This document shows positions 33,397 through 42,259 of a DNA stretch of 64,000 nt, in pieces. Below the pieces are notes generated by a model, which worked only from the letters and a program-made list of their open reading frames with translations, did not search any database and was not told the origin of the DNA. Every line of letters starts with the position of its first letter. Positions within the stretch are counted from its first letter, which is position 1. The position numbers and the translations under genes are program-made. Source of the stretch: VMDJ01 sp965659945 (GTDB lineage: Bacteria; Pseudomonadota; Gammaproteobacteria; Chromatiales; Chromatiaceae); contig CBFHYJ010000002.1 of the NCBI GenBank assembly GCA_965659945.1, positions 12,130 to 76,129 of the forward strand, given 5' to 3'.

Positions 33397-34766
33397 TGAT
33401 GAACGCCTTGATCGATCAATTTGAACAAGCGCCAAACATGCCAAAGACATTGGTTGTGGGTTTGGGTGTGACAGGTTTATCGGTTGCGCGCCACTTGTAC
33501 AAACGTGGCAGACCTTTTGCGGTAATTGATTCGCGTGAGAAACCACCGGGTATTCAAGAGTTGCAGTCTGAAATGCCAGATGTGCCCGTGTTCCTGGGTG
33601 CATTTGATGTTGAGCTATTTAAGATGGGCGATCGCTTGGTGGTGAGCCCTGGTATTGCGTTATCAACACACGAGATTCAAGCGGCGATTGCATCCGGTGC
33701 TGAGGTGATGGGTGATATCGAGTTATTTGCTCGAGCGGTCAATGCGCCAGTCGTAGCGATCACAGGTTCAAACGGCAAGAGCACAGTTACCACTTTGGTA
33801 GGTGAGATGGCAAAAGCGGCGGGTCGTCATGTTGCCGTTGGAGGCAATCTTGGAATCCCAGCATTGGATCTTATTCAGCCGGATGTGGATCTTTATGTGT
33901 TGGAGCTTTCGAGCTTCCAATTAGAAAGTACCCATAGCTTAGCGCCAGCAGTGAGCTGTGTACTGAATATCCAAGCGGATCATATGGATCGTTATGATTC
34001 GATTGAAGATTACGCAAACGCTAAAGCAACCATTTATAGCCATGCCATGGTGGGTGTTCGTAATGCCGATGACCCGCGCGTGATGGCAATGTTGGCTGAC
34101 GATGAAGGTTGGACATTTAGTAGCGGGAAGCCAGCCAACGATAGAAGTTTTGGCATTAGTGAGCATGAAGGTGAGGCTTGCTTCTGCCGTGGTGAATTAC
34201 CCTTCATGCCGGTTAGCGAGCTGCGTATTCCCGGTAAACATAATCAAACTAATGCATTAGCAGCACTGGCGATTGGTTGCAGCATGGGTTTTCCACCCAC
34301 TGTGATGGCTGATGTTTTACGCCAGTTCCCGGGGTTGCCGCATCGCACTCAGTATGTTGCAGAGAAGGATGGTGTGCGTTGGTATAACGACAGTAAGGCG
34401 ACGAATGTGGGCGCCACCGCTGCAGCTTTATTGGGTTTATATGGCGATCAGGCGAATGCAGTTGTTTTGCTTGGTGGTGATTGCAAAGGTGCAGACCTAA
34501 CTGAGTTGACCCCGGTTCTTGAGAAAACAGCTCGTTCGGTTATTTTGATGGGGCGTGACGCAAAGCAAATGGCTGCGATCATCCCCTCATCATGTGAAAT
34601 GCGTGATGCTGAGAATATGCAGCAAGCGGTTGAGTTAGCACATCAATTGGCCAAGTCTGGCGATCATGTTTTGCTGTCACCGGCTTGCGCAAGCCTTGAT
34701 CAGTATAAAAACTTTGCTCAGCGCGGTGAGATGTTTGTAGATGCGGTAAGGCGGTTGCTGTCATGA
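33396..34766 (+). CDS. murD: UDP-N-acetylmuramoylalanine--D-glutamate ligase
   Basis: Adds D-glutamate to UDP-MurNAc-L-alanine. The 456-residue protein has an N-terminal Rossmann fold (LVVGLGVTGLSVARHL), the ATP loop AITGSNGKSTVTTLV near 126, the LELSSFQLE stretch, NIQADHMDRY and the C-terminal YNDSKATNVGATAAAL. The first of two adjacent ATG codons overlaps the mraY stop (TAATG). ftsW begins four bases before its end. Confidence 0.96.
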   Translation: MMNALIDQFEQAPNMPKTLVVGLGVTGLSVARHLYKRGRPFAVIDSREKPPGIQELQSEMPDVPVFLGAFDVELFKMGDRLVVSPGIALSTHEIQAAIASGAEVMGDIELFARAVNAPVVAITGSNGKSTVTTLVGEMAKAAGRHVAVGGNLGIPALDLIQPDVDLYVLELSSFQLESTHSLAPAVSCVLNIQADHMDRYDSIEDYANAKATIYSHAMVGVRNADDPRVMAMLADDEGWTFSSGKPANDRSFGISEHEGEACFCRGELPFMPVSELRIPGKHNQTNALAALAIGCSMGFPPTVMADVLRQFPGLPHRTQYVAEKDGVRWYNDSKATNVGATAAALLGLYGDQANAVVLLGGDCKGADLTELTPVLEKTARSVILMGRDAKQMAAIIPSSCEMRDAENMQQAVELAHQLAKSGDHVLLSPACASLDQYKNFAQRGEMFVDAVRRLLS

Positions 34767-35941
34767 AGAAGCCATCGCAGCTTAAAGCAAGTTATAAGCC
34801 AATCGAGAGTCGTTTTGACTTTTGGCTATTGCTTGCTGCAATTGCCCTTTTGGGCTTCGGTATCGTAATGGTTGCCTCAGCATCAATGCCGCGTGGCGCA
34901 TTGCGTGGTGATGAATTCCGTTTCGTTGATCGACACCTGATCGCCGTATTGATGGGTGTCATGGGTGCAGTCTTAGTTTATTTCACGCCAGTTGAGTGGT
35001 GGAAGCGTTACAGCACGCATCTATATGTTGTTGGCTTGTTGTTACTTGCGGTTGTGTTTATTCCAGGCTTGGGTATTTCTAAGAATGGTGCAACACGTTG
35101 GGTTGTTCTTGGGCCGATTAGTTTGCAGACATCTGAGTTTATGAAGTTGTTTGTGGTGCTCTTTTTAGCAGGCTACCTGGTGCGTCGTCAGTTAGAGGTG
35201 GCTCACACAGTTTGGGGTGTTGCCAAGCCATTCATAGTTTTGGTTGTTGCTTGTATTTTCTTGATGCTGCAGCCAGATTTGGGCACCACAGTGTTGTTGC
35301 TTGCTATTGCGCTTGGCTTACTTTTCTTAGCGGGTGCGCCTTTGTGGCAGTTTGGCGCGCTATTAGCCTTGGCGGCAGCAGCCGTATCAACCATATTGTG
35401 GACATCGCCTTGGCGTCTCGAACGAGTTAAAGCGTTCTTGAATCCTTGGGAGCATGCTCAAGACAGTGGTTGGCAGTTAACACAAGCGCTGATTGCCTTT
35501 GGTCGTGGTGAATGGACTGGGGTTGGCTTGGGTAATGGCATTCAAAAGCAATTCCATCTACCCGAAGCGCATACCGATTTTGTAATGGCAGTGATTGGTG
35601 AAGAGTTAGGCCTTGTTGGCACCTTAACCATCGTAGCCTTGTTTGGTATTTTGGTATGGCGTGCGCTATCAATGGGCGCGACTGCGGAAAAACTAGGTAA
35701 ACGTTTTGAGGGCTATGTTGCTTATGGCTTAGGTATTTGGCTGGGTCTACAGGCCTTTATCAATATTGGCGTGAATATGGGTTTGATGCCAACTAAAGGT
35801 TTTACCTTGCCGTTTATCTCTTATGGCAGCAACTCCTTAATTGTGTGTTGTGTGGCGATTGGTATGTTGTCGCGTATCTATCGCGATAATCAATTAGATC
35901 CAGGTAGTCGACCTAAGGGGGCTGCATGGCAACGCGCGTAA
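34763..35941 (+). CDS. ftsW: Septal peptidoglycan glycosyltransferase FtsW
   Basis: SEDS-family polymerase that builds septal glycan strands together with FtsI. The 392-residue protein has about ten membrane helices. Visible family features are the IVMVASASMPRG loop near 33, FMKLFVVLFLAGYLVRR, LMLQPDLGTTVLLLAIALGLLFLAGA with the catalytic-region Asp, PWRLERVKAFLNPWEHAQDSGWQL, LGNGIQKQFHLPEAHTDFVMAVIGEELG, and the end TLPFISYGSNSL. The frame overlaps murD by four bases and murG by 16. Confidence 0.96.
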   Translation: MKKPSQLKASYKPIESRFDFWLLLAAIALLGFGIVMVASASMPRGALRGDEFRFVDRHLIAVLMGVMGAVLVYFTPVEWWKRYSTHLYVVGLLLLAVVFIPGLGISKNGATRWVVLGPISLQTSEFMKLFVVLFLAGYLVRRQLEVAHTVWGVAKPFIVLVVACIFLMLQPDLGTTVLLLAIALGLLFLAGAPLWQFGALLALAAAAVSTILWTSPWRLERVKAFLNPWEHAQDSGWQLTQALIAFGRGEWTGVGLGNGIQKQFHLPEAHTDFVMAVIGEELGLVGTLTIVALFGILVWRALSMGATAEKLGKRFEGYVAYGLGIWLGLQAFINIGVNMGLMPTKGFTLPFISYGSNSLIVCCVAIGMLSRIYRDNQLDPGSRPKGAAWQRA

Positions 35942-36990
35942 TGATTATGGCGGGCGGCACCGGCGGCCATGTGTTCCCAGCAATTGCGGTTGCAGATTTT
36001 CTCCGCGCCAAAGGTTGTAGTGTAACTTGGTTGGGTACGCCCAATAGCTTCGAATCACGTGAAGTGCCGAAGCATGGCTACGCCTTAGAGCTAATTGATA
36101 GTTTTCGATTACGTGGACAGAAAATCACAAGTTTGTTTTCTGCGCCTTATCGTATGACACGCGCTATTTACCAAGCGTTAGCAGTGCTTCGAGCAAACAA
36201 GCCTAATGTTGTACTTGGTATGGGCGGCTTTGCTTCTGGTCCTGGTGGTTTAGCGGCTGCTTTATTGCGTATTCCTTTAGTAATTCATGAACAAAACACC
36301 GTGCCAGGTCTAACCAATCGTTGGTTAAGTAAGCTAGCTGACCGTATTTTACAGGCGTTCCCTAATAGCTTGCCGCAAGAAAAAGTGGTGACATGTGGTA
36401 ATCCAGTGCGTGAATCCATCTTGGCGATTGAGCGTTCGGAAAAACCAATTGATGAAAAGCTACAGATATTAATTGTGGGTGGTTCATTAGGCGCGCGTGC
36501 ACTTAATGATCATTTGCCAGAAGCTTTATCGTTGTTAACGCCAATGGAACAGCCAAAAATACTGCATCAAGTAGGTCGTAATGATTTACATGAAGTGCAA
36601 GCTCGGTATGAGCAATTGGGTGTCTCTGCAGAGGTTGTTGAGTTTATTGACGATATGGCTTCGGCTTATCAAGAAGCTGACTTAGTGATTTGCCGTGCAG
36701 GAGCCTTAACCGTTTCAGAGGTCGCTGCAGCAGGTATCCCAGCAATCTTCATTCCATTTCCTTATGCGGTGGATGATCATCAAACTCAAAATGCTCGTTA
36801 CCTTGTTGAAGCGGGTGCAGCTCGGTTGATTAAGCAAGCGTCATTGGATGTGGATGACTTGGCTAAATTATTGCGTGGCTTGTTGTCAGATCGTGAGGCT
36901 TTAACCTTGATGGGTAAAAAAGCCTTGGCGCACGCAAAACCAAATGCAACGGCATGTGTCGCAGAACAGGTTCTTGAGGTGGCAGCATGA
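35926..36990 (+). CDS. murG: UDP-GlcNAc:lipid I N-acetylglucosaminyltransferase
   Basis: Membrane-associated GT28 enzyme that turns lipid I into lipid II. The 354-residue protein has the N-terminal glycine loop MAGGTGGHVFPAIAVA, GMGGFASGPGGLAA near 97, HEQNTVPGLTNR near 123, the C-terminal sugar-nucleotide segment ICRAGALTVSEVAAAGIPAIFIPFPYAVDDHQTQNA, and the middle glycine loop VVGGSLGARALN (LIVGGSLGA). Its ATG lies 16 bases inside ftsW, the largest overlap in the cluster. Confidence 0.97.
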   Translation: MATRVMIMAGGTGGHVFPAIAVADFLRAKGCSVTWLGTPNSFESREVPKHGYALELIDSFRLRGQKITSLFSAPYRMTRAIYQALAVLRANKPNVVLGMGGFASGPGGLAAALLRIPLVIHEQNTVPGLTNRWLSKLADRILQAFPNSLPQEKVVTCGNPVRESILAIERSEKPIDEKLQILIVGGSLGARALNDHLPEALSLLTPMEQPKILHQVGRNDLHEVQARYEQLGVSAEVVEFIDDMASAYQEADLVICRAGALTVSEVAAAGIPAIFIPFPYAVDDHQTQNARYLVEAGAARLIKQASLDVDDLAKLLRGLLSDREALTLMGKKALAHAKPNATACVAEQVLEVAA

Positions 36991-38417
36991 CTGAGCTGAA
37001 TCTCAATCTACCTCGTTACGCTGCTGAGACCATGGGCCGTATGCGTAAGCTACATTTCGTAGGCATCGGTGGTGCCGGCATGAACGGCATTGCGCAGGTG
37101 ATGTTGAATTTGGGTTATCAAATCTCAGGTTCAGATATTAAAGCTAACCCTGCGACGGATCGTTTGGTAGAACAGGGCGCGAGTATACATATTGGTCATG
37201 CGACTGAGAATGTGTCAGGTGTTGATGCCGTAGTTATCTCTAGCGCGGTTAAAGCTGATAATCCAGAGGTTGTGGCGGCGCGTGAGCAGCGTATCCCAGT
37301 TGTTCCGCGTGCTGAAATGCTCGCAGAGATTATGCGTTTCCGTTATGGCGTGGCCGTTGCTGGTACACACGGGAAAACAACTACGACCAGTTTGGTGGCT
37401 AGCTTACTGATTGAGGGCGACCTAGATCCTACTTATGTGATTGGCGGCAAGCTAAATTCAGCGGGCAACTATGCGCACTTAGGTGAAGGTGAAGTGTTGG
37501 TTGCTGAAGCGGATGAGAGTGATGCGTCATTCCTATATCTGCAGCCAATGATCTCTATCGTTACCAATATCGATGAAGATCACATGACTACGTATGGTGG
37601 CGAATTTGAACGTTTACGCGCTGCCTTCTTAGAATTCTTACATCACATTCCATTCTATGGTTTGGCTGTTTTATGTATTGATGATGACAACGTACGCGAC
37701 CTATTGCCCGAAGTCACTCGTCGTATACGTACCTACGGTCTAAGTGATGATGCGGATGTTCGTGCAAGTAATGTGAGGCAAATGGCCGCAGTGACGTCGT
37801 TTGATGTTGTGATTGATGGACAAAAAGCTTTCGCAGTCGATCTTGCGATGCCTGGCTTGCATAACGTGCGCAATGCATTGGCTGCAATAAGTGTGGCTCT
37901 TGAGTTAGGCGTTAGCGTTAACAAGATTCAAGCAGCTCTTAACAAGTTTGCAGGTATTGGGCGTCGTTTCCAAGTTCAGGGTCAATGTAAGACGGATAAA
38001 GGCGAAGTGATGCTGGTTGATGATTACGGTCATCACCCAAGCGAAATTGCAGCAACAATTGCAGCAGTGCGTGCAGGTTGGCCTGAGCGTCGGTTGGTCT
38101 TGGCGTTTCAACCGCATCGTTATAGTCGTACGCATGATGCCTTTGATGATTTTGTGTCAGTGCTATCAGAAGTGGATGTGCTGGTCTTGTCAGAGGTGTA
38201 TGCAGCAGGTGAGGTGCCTATCAGTGGTGCTGATGGTCGGGCATTGACGCGAGCTATTCGTGCGCGTGCAAAGGTTGATCCAGTGTTTGTTGAAAACATT
38301 GATGAGCTGCCAAATGCGCTACTTGATGTGGTTGAAGAAAATGACATCGTTGTCACGATGGGTGCGGGTGATATCGGTCGTATAGCCAGTGAGATAGCGT
38401 CAGGGTGGTGTCAATGA
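36987..38417 (+). CDS. murC: UDP-N-acetylmuramate--L-alanine ligase
   Basis: First Mur ligase, adding L-alanine to UDP-MurNAc. The 476-residue protein has the N-terminal fold FVGIGGAGMNGIAQVMLNLGY, the ATP loop VAGTHGKTTTTSLVASLL near 127, ADESDASFLYLQP, NIDEDHMTTYGG, and the C-terminal DDYGHHPSEIAATI near 346 with AFQPHRYSRT. It overlaps murG by ATGA, and murB begins in the same manner at its end. Confidence 0.97.
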   Translation: MTELNLNLPRYAAETMGRMRKLHFVGIGGAGMNGIAQVMLNLGYQISGSDIKANPATDRLVEQGASIHIGHATENVSGVDAVVISSAVKADNPEVVAAREQRIPVVPRAEMLAEIMRFRYGVAVAGTHGKTTTTSLVASLLIEGDLDPTYVIGGKLNSAGNYAHLGEGEVLVAEADESDASFLYLQPMISIVTNIDEDHMTTYGGEFERLRAAFLEFLHHIPFYGLAVLCIDDDNVRDLLPEVTRRIRTYGLSDDADVRASNVRQMAAVTSFDVVIDGQKAFAVDLAMPGLHNVRNALAAISVALELGVSVNKIQAALNKFAGIGRRFQVQGQCKTDKGEVMLVDDYGHHPSEIAATIAAVRAGWPERRLVLAFQPHRYSRTHDAFDDFVSVLSEVDVLVLSEVYAAGEVPISGADGRALTRAIRARAKVDPVFVENIDELPNALLDVVEENDIVVTMGAGDIGRIASEIASGWCQ

Positions 38418-39307
38418 TGGCAGCGATGCAAACCCAGTTGCGCGGCGAACTCAGCATGCATGAGTCATTGGCGAATTACACCACGTGGCGTGTGGGTGGC
38501 TTAGCTAAGCAGTTGTATCGTCCAGTGGATCTTGATGACCTGCAAGAATTCTTGGCGGGCTTGCCGTCAAATGAACCGCTGCTATGGATTGGCTTGGGTA
38601 GCAACCTGTTAATCCGTGATGGTGGCTTCAATGGCACTGTGATTGCGATGTACGGTGTAAATGCAGATATTCATATCGATGACTGTAATGTCACAATCGG
38701 TGCAGGTGTTGCTTGTGCAAAAGTGGCCCGTCAATGTGCACGAGAAGGGTTGTCGGGTGGTGCCTTCTTGGCAGGTATACCCGGAACAATGGGTGGTGCA
38801 TTAGCGATGAATGCCGGCGCATTCGGCGGTGAGACATGGCAAGTGGTTAATCAGGCTTGCATGATTAATCGCTTGGGTGAATTGAATTGGCGTGAGCGTG
38901 ATGAATTCGATATTGATTACCGCCATGTCAAACGCTTTGAAGATGAATGGTTCGTAGCGGCTCGTTTGACGTTACAGAAAGGTGATGCAGCGGAAGAACA
39001 GCAAGCGATTCGTGATTTGTTAGATAAGCGTGCAGCAGCGCAACCAACGGGTAAGCCAAGTGGCGGATCTACTTTCCGTAATCCTGAAGGTGATTATGCA
39101 GCTCGTTTAATTGAGCAGTGCGGTTTAAAGGGTTATCAAATCGGTGGTGCATCGGTTTCCGAGAAACACGCGAATTTTATTATCAATGAAGATGACTGTA
39201 GTGCTGCAGATATTGAGCAGTTAATTGTCTTCATTGGTAATGAGGTTGAGCGTCAAACAGGTATGCGCTTGCAGCCTGAAGTGCATGTTGTGGGAGATGC
39301 TTTATGA
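38414..39307 (+). CDS. murB: UDP-N-acetylenolpyruvoylglucosamine reductase
   Basis: FAD- and NADPH-dependent reductase that makes UDP-MurNAc. The 297-residue protein is the shorter type II form. The FAD domain has TTWRVGGLAKQLYRP near the start, WIGLGSNLLIRDGGF, GAFLAGIPGTMGGALAMNAGAFG near 115-140, and YRHVKRF. The catalytic serine lies in PSGGSTFRNPEGDYAARLIEQCGLKG near 215, and the C-terminal Glu in LQPEVHVVG. I chose the ATG at 38414, which overlaps the murC stop as ATGA; GTG codons three codons earlier are alternatives. Confidence 0.95.
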   Translation: MMAAMQTQLRGELSMHESLANYTTWRVGGLAKQLYRPVDLDDLQEFLAGLPSNEPLLWIGLGSNLLIRDGGFNGTVIAMYGVNADIHIDDCNVTIGAGVACAKVARQCAREGLSGGAFLAGIPGTMGGALAMNAGAFGGETWQVVNQACMINRLGELNWRERDEFDIDYRHVKRFEDEWFVAARLTLQKGDAAEEQQAIRDLLDKRAAAQPTGKPSGGSTFRNPEGDYAARLIEQCGLKGYQIGGASVSEKHANFIINEDDCSAADIEQLIVFIGNEVERQTGMRLQPEVHVVGDAL

Positions 39308-40239
39308 GTATTTCAGCAGCAGACTTCGGCAAGGTGGCGGTTGTTATGGGTGGCTTTTCGGCTGAGCGTGAGGTGTCATTAACAAGTGGCAAGGCAGTCC
39401 TCGAAGGGCTCCAGTCTAAAGGGGTAGATGCGCATGCAATTGATCTTGATCGTGATGTTATATATACACTAAAGCAAGGCGGCTTTGATCGTGTCTTTAA
39501 CGTAGTCCATGGCCGTGGCGGTGAAGATGGCCAATTAAGTGGCGCGCTTGATCTGTTAAAGATGCCATATACCGGTTCAGGTGTGCTTGGTTGTGCTTTA
39601 GCGATGGATAAATATCGCACCAAGCAAATCTGGCAAGCATTGAATCTTCCTACGCCAAATTACTTACTCATTGAATCTAAATCGCATTTAGCTGATGCGG
39701 CAAAACTCGGATTTCCTTTGATGCTCAAGGCTGCTTTAGAAGGCTCGAGTATTGGTGTTGTGAAAGTGTTTAATGAGCAAGCGCTAGAAGCAGCTTGGGA
39801 AGAGGCGTCAGCCTGCAACTCGCATGTGATTGCTGAACAGTTTGTCGATGGTGGTGGCGTTGAATACACCTGCTCAATTTTGGGTGATCGAGCATTACCT
39901 TTGATTGCGCTACATGCAAAAAATGATTTCTACGATTACGAAGCAAAGTATTTGGCTGACGATACTGAGTACCGGGTGCCATGCGGTCTAGATGAAACTA
40001 AAGAAGCCGAGATTCAAGCGCTCTGCTTAAAAGCATTTAAAGCGGTTGATGCTAAAGGCTGGGGTCGAGTGGATGTCATGCTCGATCAGGAAGCTAATCC
40101 TTGGTTAATTGAAGTCAATACTGTGCCTGGAATGACTAGTCATAGCCTGGTGCCAATGGCGGCTAAGGCGATGGGCCTATCTTTTGCAGATTTGGTCTGG
40201 GAAGTACTCGCGCAAACACTGGAGGTAGATCATGGCTAA
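39304..40239 (+). CDS. ddl: D-alanine--D-alanine ligase
   Basis: ATP-grasp enzyme making the D-Ala-D-Ala dipeptide used by MurF. The 311-residue protein, of DdlB size and position, shows VVMGGFSAEREVSLTSG near 12-28, VFNVVHGRGGEDGQLSGALDLLKMPYTGSG, MDKYRTKQIW, PLMLKAALEGSSIGVVKV, the metal-binding GWGRVDVMLDQEANPWLIEVNTVPGMTSHSLVP. It overlaps murB by four bases and ftsQ by eight. Confidence 0.96.
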   Translation: MSISAADFGKVAVVMGGFSAEREVSLTSGKAVLEGLQSKGVDAHAIDLDRDVIYTLKQGGFDRVFNVVHGRGGEDGQLSGALDLLKMPYTGSGVLGCALAMDKYRTKQIWQALNLPTPNYLLIESKSHLADAAKLGFPLMLKAALEGSSIGVVKVFNEQALEAAWEEASACNSHVIAEQFVDGGGVEYTCSILGDRALPLIALHAKNDFYDYEAKYLADDTEYRVPCGLDETKEAEIQALCLKAFKAVDAKGWGRVDVMLDQEANPWLIEVNTVPGMTSHSLVPMAAKAMGLSFADLVWEVLAQTLEVDHG

Positions 40240-40984
40240 GAAAGCTGTTCGTCAATCTTCAGTCTCTATATTGAGTACGTGGTGGAGCACATGGTTGTTG
40301 GTTGCTTTTTTGACGGGTGGCGCTTTAGTTTCATCATGGGTGTATCTCACCTCGCCAGGGCAACTGCCATTCAAGTCAGTGAGTATTCAAGGTGACTTTG
40401 AGTATCTTGACCGTGCAGATGTGGAGCGTCGTGTTGAAGAGTATCTTGAGGGCGGCTTTGTTTCTCTTGATATGGATACCTTGCGTGCGGCTATCAATGA
40501 ATTGCCATGGGTTGCAGATGTAGCGATACGCCGTCAGTGGCCAGATACCTTACATATCCAAGTGACGGAGCAGTCACCGTTAGCACATTGGGGTGATAAA
40601 GCCTTTGTGAATCTTCAAGGTGATGTGTTTATCCCAGAGAAAACATTCGATGTGGCGTCCTCTATTTATTTGATTGGGCCCGAAGGAAGTTCTTACGCGG
40701 TGGTTGAGCAGTATCTTGCTTTGCGCTCAAGCGCAGTGAGTCTGCCGATTCGTCTCAAGTCATTGTCGCTCAATCAATACGGTGAGTGGCATGTGAAATT
40801 TGATGACGGATTGGATTTAGAGCTTGGTAGTGAAGCGGTTGCACAACGTTGGCAGCGATTCGTTAAACATTATTCACAAATTGTGGCACAGAGAAAACCA
40901 CAGCGTATCGACATGCGTTACGAGCACGGGTTTGCAGTGCGTTGGTCAGATGAAGCAGTTATTGAGGTAAAAGCTAATGGTTAA
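40232..40984 (+). CDS. ftsQ: Cell division protein FtsQ
   Basis: Bitopic divisome protein of 250 residues that holds the FtsQLB complex together. A basic cytoplasmic end precedes a membrane helix (about 18-40). The POTRA domain follows (LPFKSVSIQGDFEYLDRADVERRV and onward), then the beta domain with LPWVADVAIRRQWPDTLHIQVTEQSPLAHWGD near 90-125, the best-conserved stretch. A GGAGG ribosome site at 40221-40225 precedes the ATG, which lies eight bases inside ddl. Confidence 0.94.
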   Translation: MAKKAVRQSSVSILSTWWSTWLLVAFLTGGALVSSWVYLTSPGQLPFKSVSIQGDFEYLDRADVERRVEEYLEGGFVSLDMDTLRAAINELPWVADVAIRRQWPDTLHIQVTEQSPLAHWGDKAFVNLQGDVFIPEKTFDVASSIYLIGPEGSSYAVVEQYLALRSSAVSLPIRLKSLSLNQYGEWHVKFDDGLDLELGSEAVAQRWQRFVKHYSQIVAQRKPQRIDMRYEHGFAVRWSDEAVIEVKANG

Positions 40985-42212
40985 GAAAGTCGATCGAAAT
41001 ACGATTGTTGGTCTCGACATTGGCACTTCAAAGATCGTTGCAATTGTTGGTGAAATAAAAGATGACAACACACTAGAAATTATTGGCCTGGGTTCACATC
41101 CTTCAAATGGCTTGAAGAAAGGAGTTGTAGTTAACATCGACTCGACTGTGCAATCCATTCAGCGTGCGATTGAAGAAGCTGAGCTTATGTCTGGCGTTGA
41201 GATTCATTCAGTCTATGCTGGCATTGCTGGTAGTCACGTTCAGAGTTTGAACTCGCATGGTGTTACAGCGATTAAGGACGGTGAGGTTTCTCATGCTGAT
41301 GTTGAGCGTGTAATTGATGCGGCACGTGCAGTACCGATTTCAGCAGATCAAAAAATTCTACATATCTTGCCGCAAGAGTTTGTTATCGATAACCAAGAAG
41401 GTATTCATGACCCTGTGGGTATGTCTGGTGTTCGACTAGAAGCCAAAGTCCACATGGTCACAGGTGCAGTAAGTGCGGCACAGAATATTATTAAATGTGT
41501 GCGTCGTTGTGGCCTTGAGGTTGAAGACTTGATTCTTGAGCAGTTGGCATCAAGTTATTCGGTATTGGCTGATGATGAGAAAGATCTCGGTGTTTGCTTA
41601 GTCGACATCGGCGCCGGCACAACTGATATCGCTGTGTTTACCGGCGGATCAATTCGTTATACCGGTGTTATTCCGATTGCCGGTGATCAAGTGACCAATG
41701 ACATCGCTGTTGCCTTGCGTACCCCAACGCAACACGCTGATGACATCAAGTTGAAGTACGCCTGTGCGCTCACGCAATTAGCAAATGCGGATGAAACCAT
41801 CGAAGTGCCCAGTATTGGTGATCGTCCTCCTCGTCGTTTATCGCGTCAGACATTGGCGGAAGTTGTCGAGCCACGTTACGAAGAGTTGTTGTTACTAATT
41901 CAAAACGAATTGCGTCGCTCAGGGTTCGAAGAGTTATGTGCGGGCGGCATCGTTATGACTGGCGGCAGCTCAAAGATGGAAGGACTTATTGAATTAGCCG
42001 AAGAGGTTTTCCACATGCCTGTTCGTTTAGGTGTGCCACGGGATGTGGTCGGCTTAGTGGATCAAGTACGTAACCCAATTCATGCGACAGGTGTTGGCCT
42101 GTTGCAGTTTGGACACAGTAACCGTGGTCAGCGTGTATCGGATGTGAGCGCTGGCGGCGGAATCAAATCAGTCTTGGGCCGGATGAAGAGCTGGTTCCAG
42201 GGGAATTTTTAA
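40977..42212 (+). CDS. ftsA: Cell division protein FtsA
   Basis: Actin-like ATPase that ties FtsZ polymers to the membrane. The 411-residue protein has the phosphate loop VGLDIGTSKIVAIVGE near 12-27, the 1C domain typical of FtsA (about 85-165), the second phosphate loop LVDIGAGTTDIAVFTGG near 205, the adenosine motif IVMTGGSSKMEGL near 325, and the C-terminal amphipathic membrane-targeting helix (LGRMKSWFQ). It overlaps ftsQ by eight bases. Confidence 0.97.
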   Translation: MVKKVDRNTIVGLDIGTSKIVAIVGEIKDDNTLEIIGLGSHPSNGLKKGVVVNIDSTVQSIQRAIEEAELMSGVEIHSVYAGIAGSHVQSLNSHGVTAIKDGEVSHADVERVIDAARAVPISADQKILHILPQEFVIDNQEGIHDPVGMSGVRLEAKVHMVTGAVSAAQNIIKCVRRCGLEVEDLILEQLASSYSVLADDEKDLGVCLVDIGAGTTDIAVFTGGSIRYTGVIPIAGDQVTNDIAVALRTPTQHADDIKLKYACALTQLANADETIEVPSIGDRPPRRLSRQTLAEVVEPRYEELLLLIQNELRRSGFEELCAGGIVMTGGSSKMEGLIELAEEVFHMPVRLGVPRDVVGLVDQVRNPIHATGVGLLQFGHSNRGQRVSDVSAGGGIKSVLGRMKSWFQGNF

Positions 42213-42214
42213 AT

Positions 42215-42230
42215 CTTATCGTGTGATAAG
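42215..42230. repeat. Short perfect hairpin between ftsA and ftsZ
   Basis: CTTATC and GATAAG form a six-base stem around a GTGT loop, three bases after the ftsA stop and about 30 before the ftsZ start. There is no T tract, so it is not a standard terminator. It could be a processing site or protect the ftsZ message; function unproven. Confidence 0.5.
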
Positions 42231-42259
42231 CGTAGGCAAACCAAGCGGAGGAACATCAA

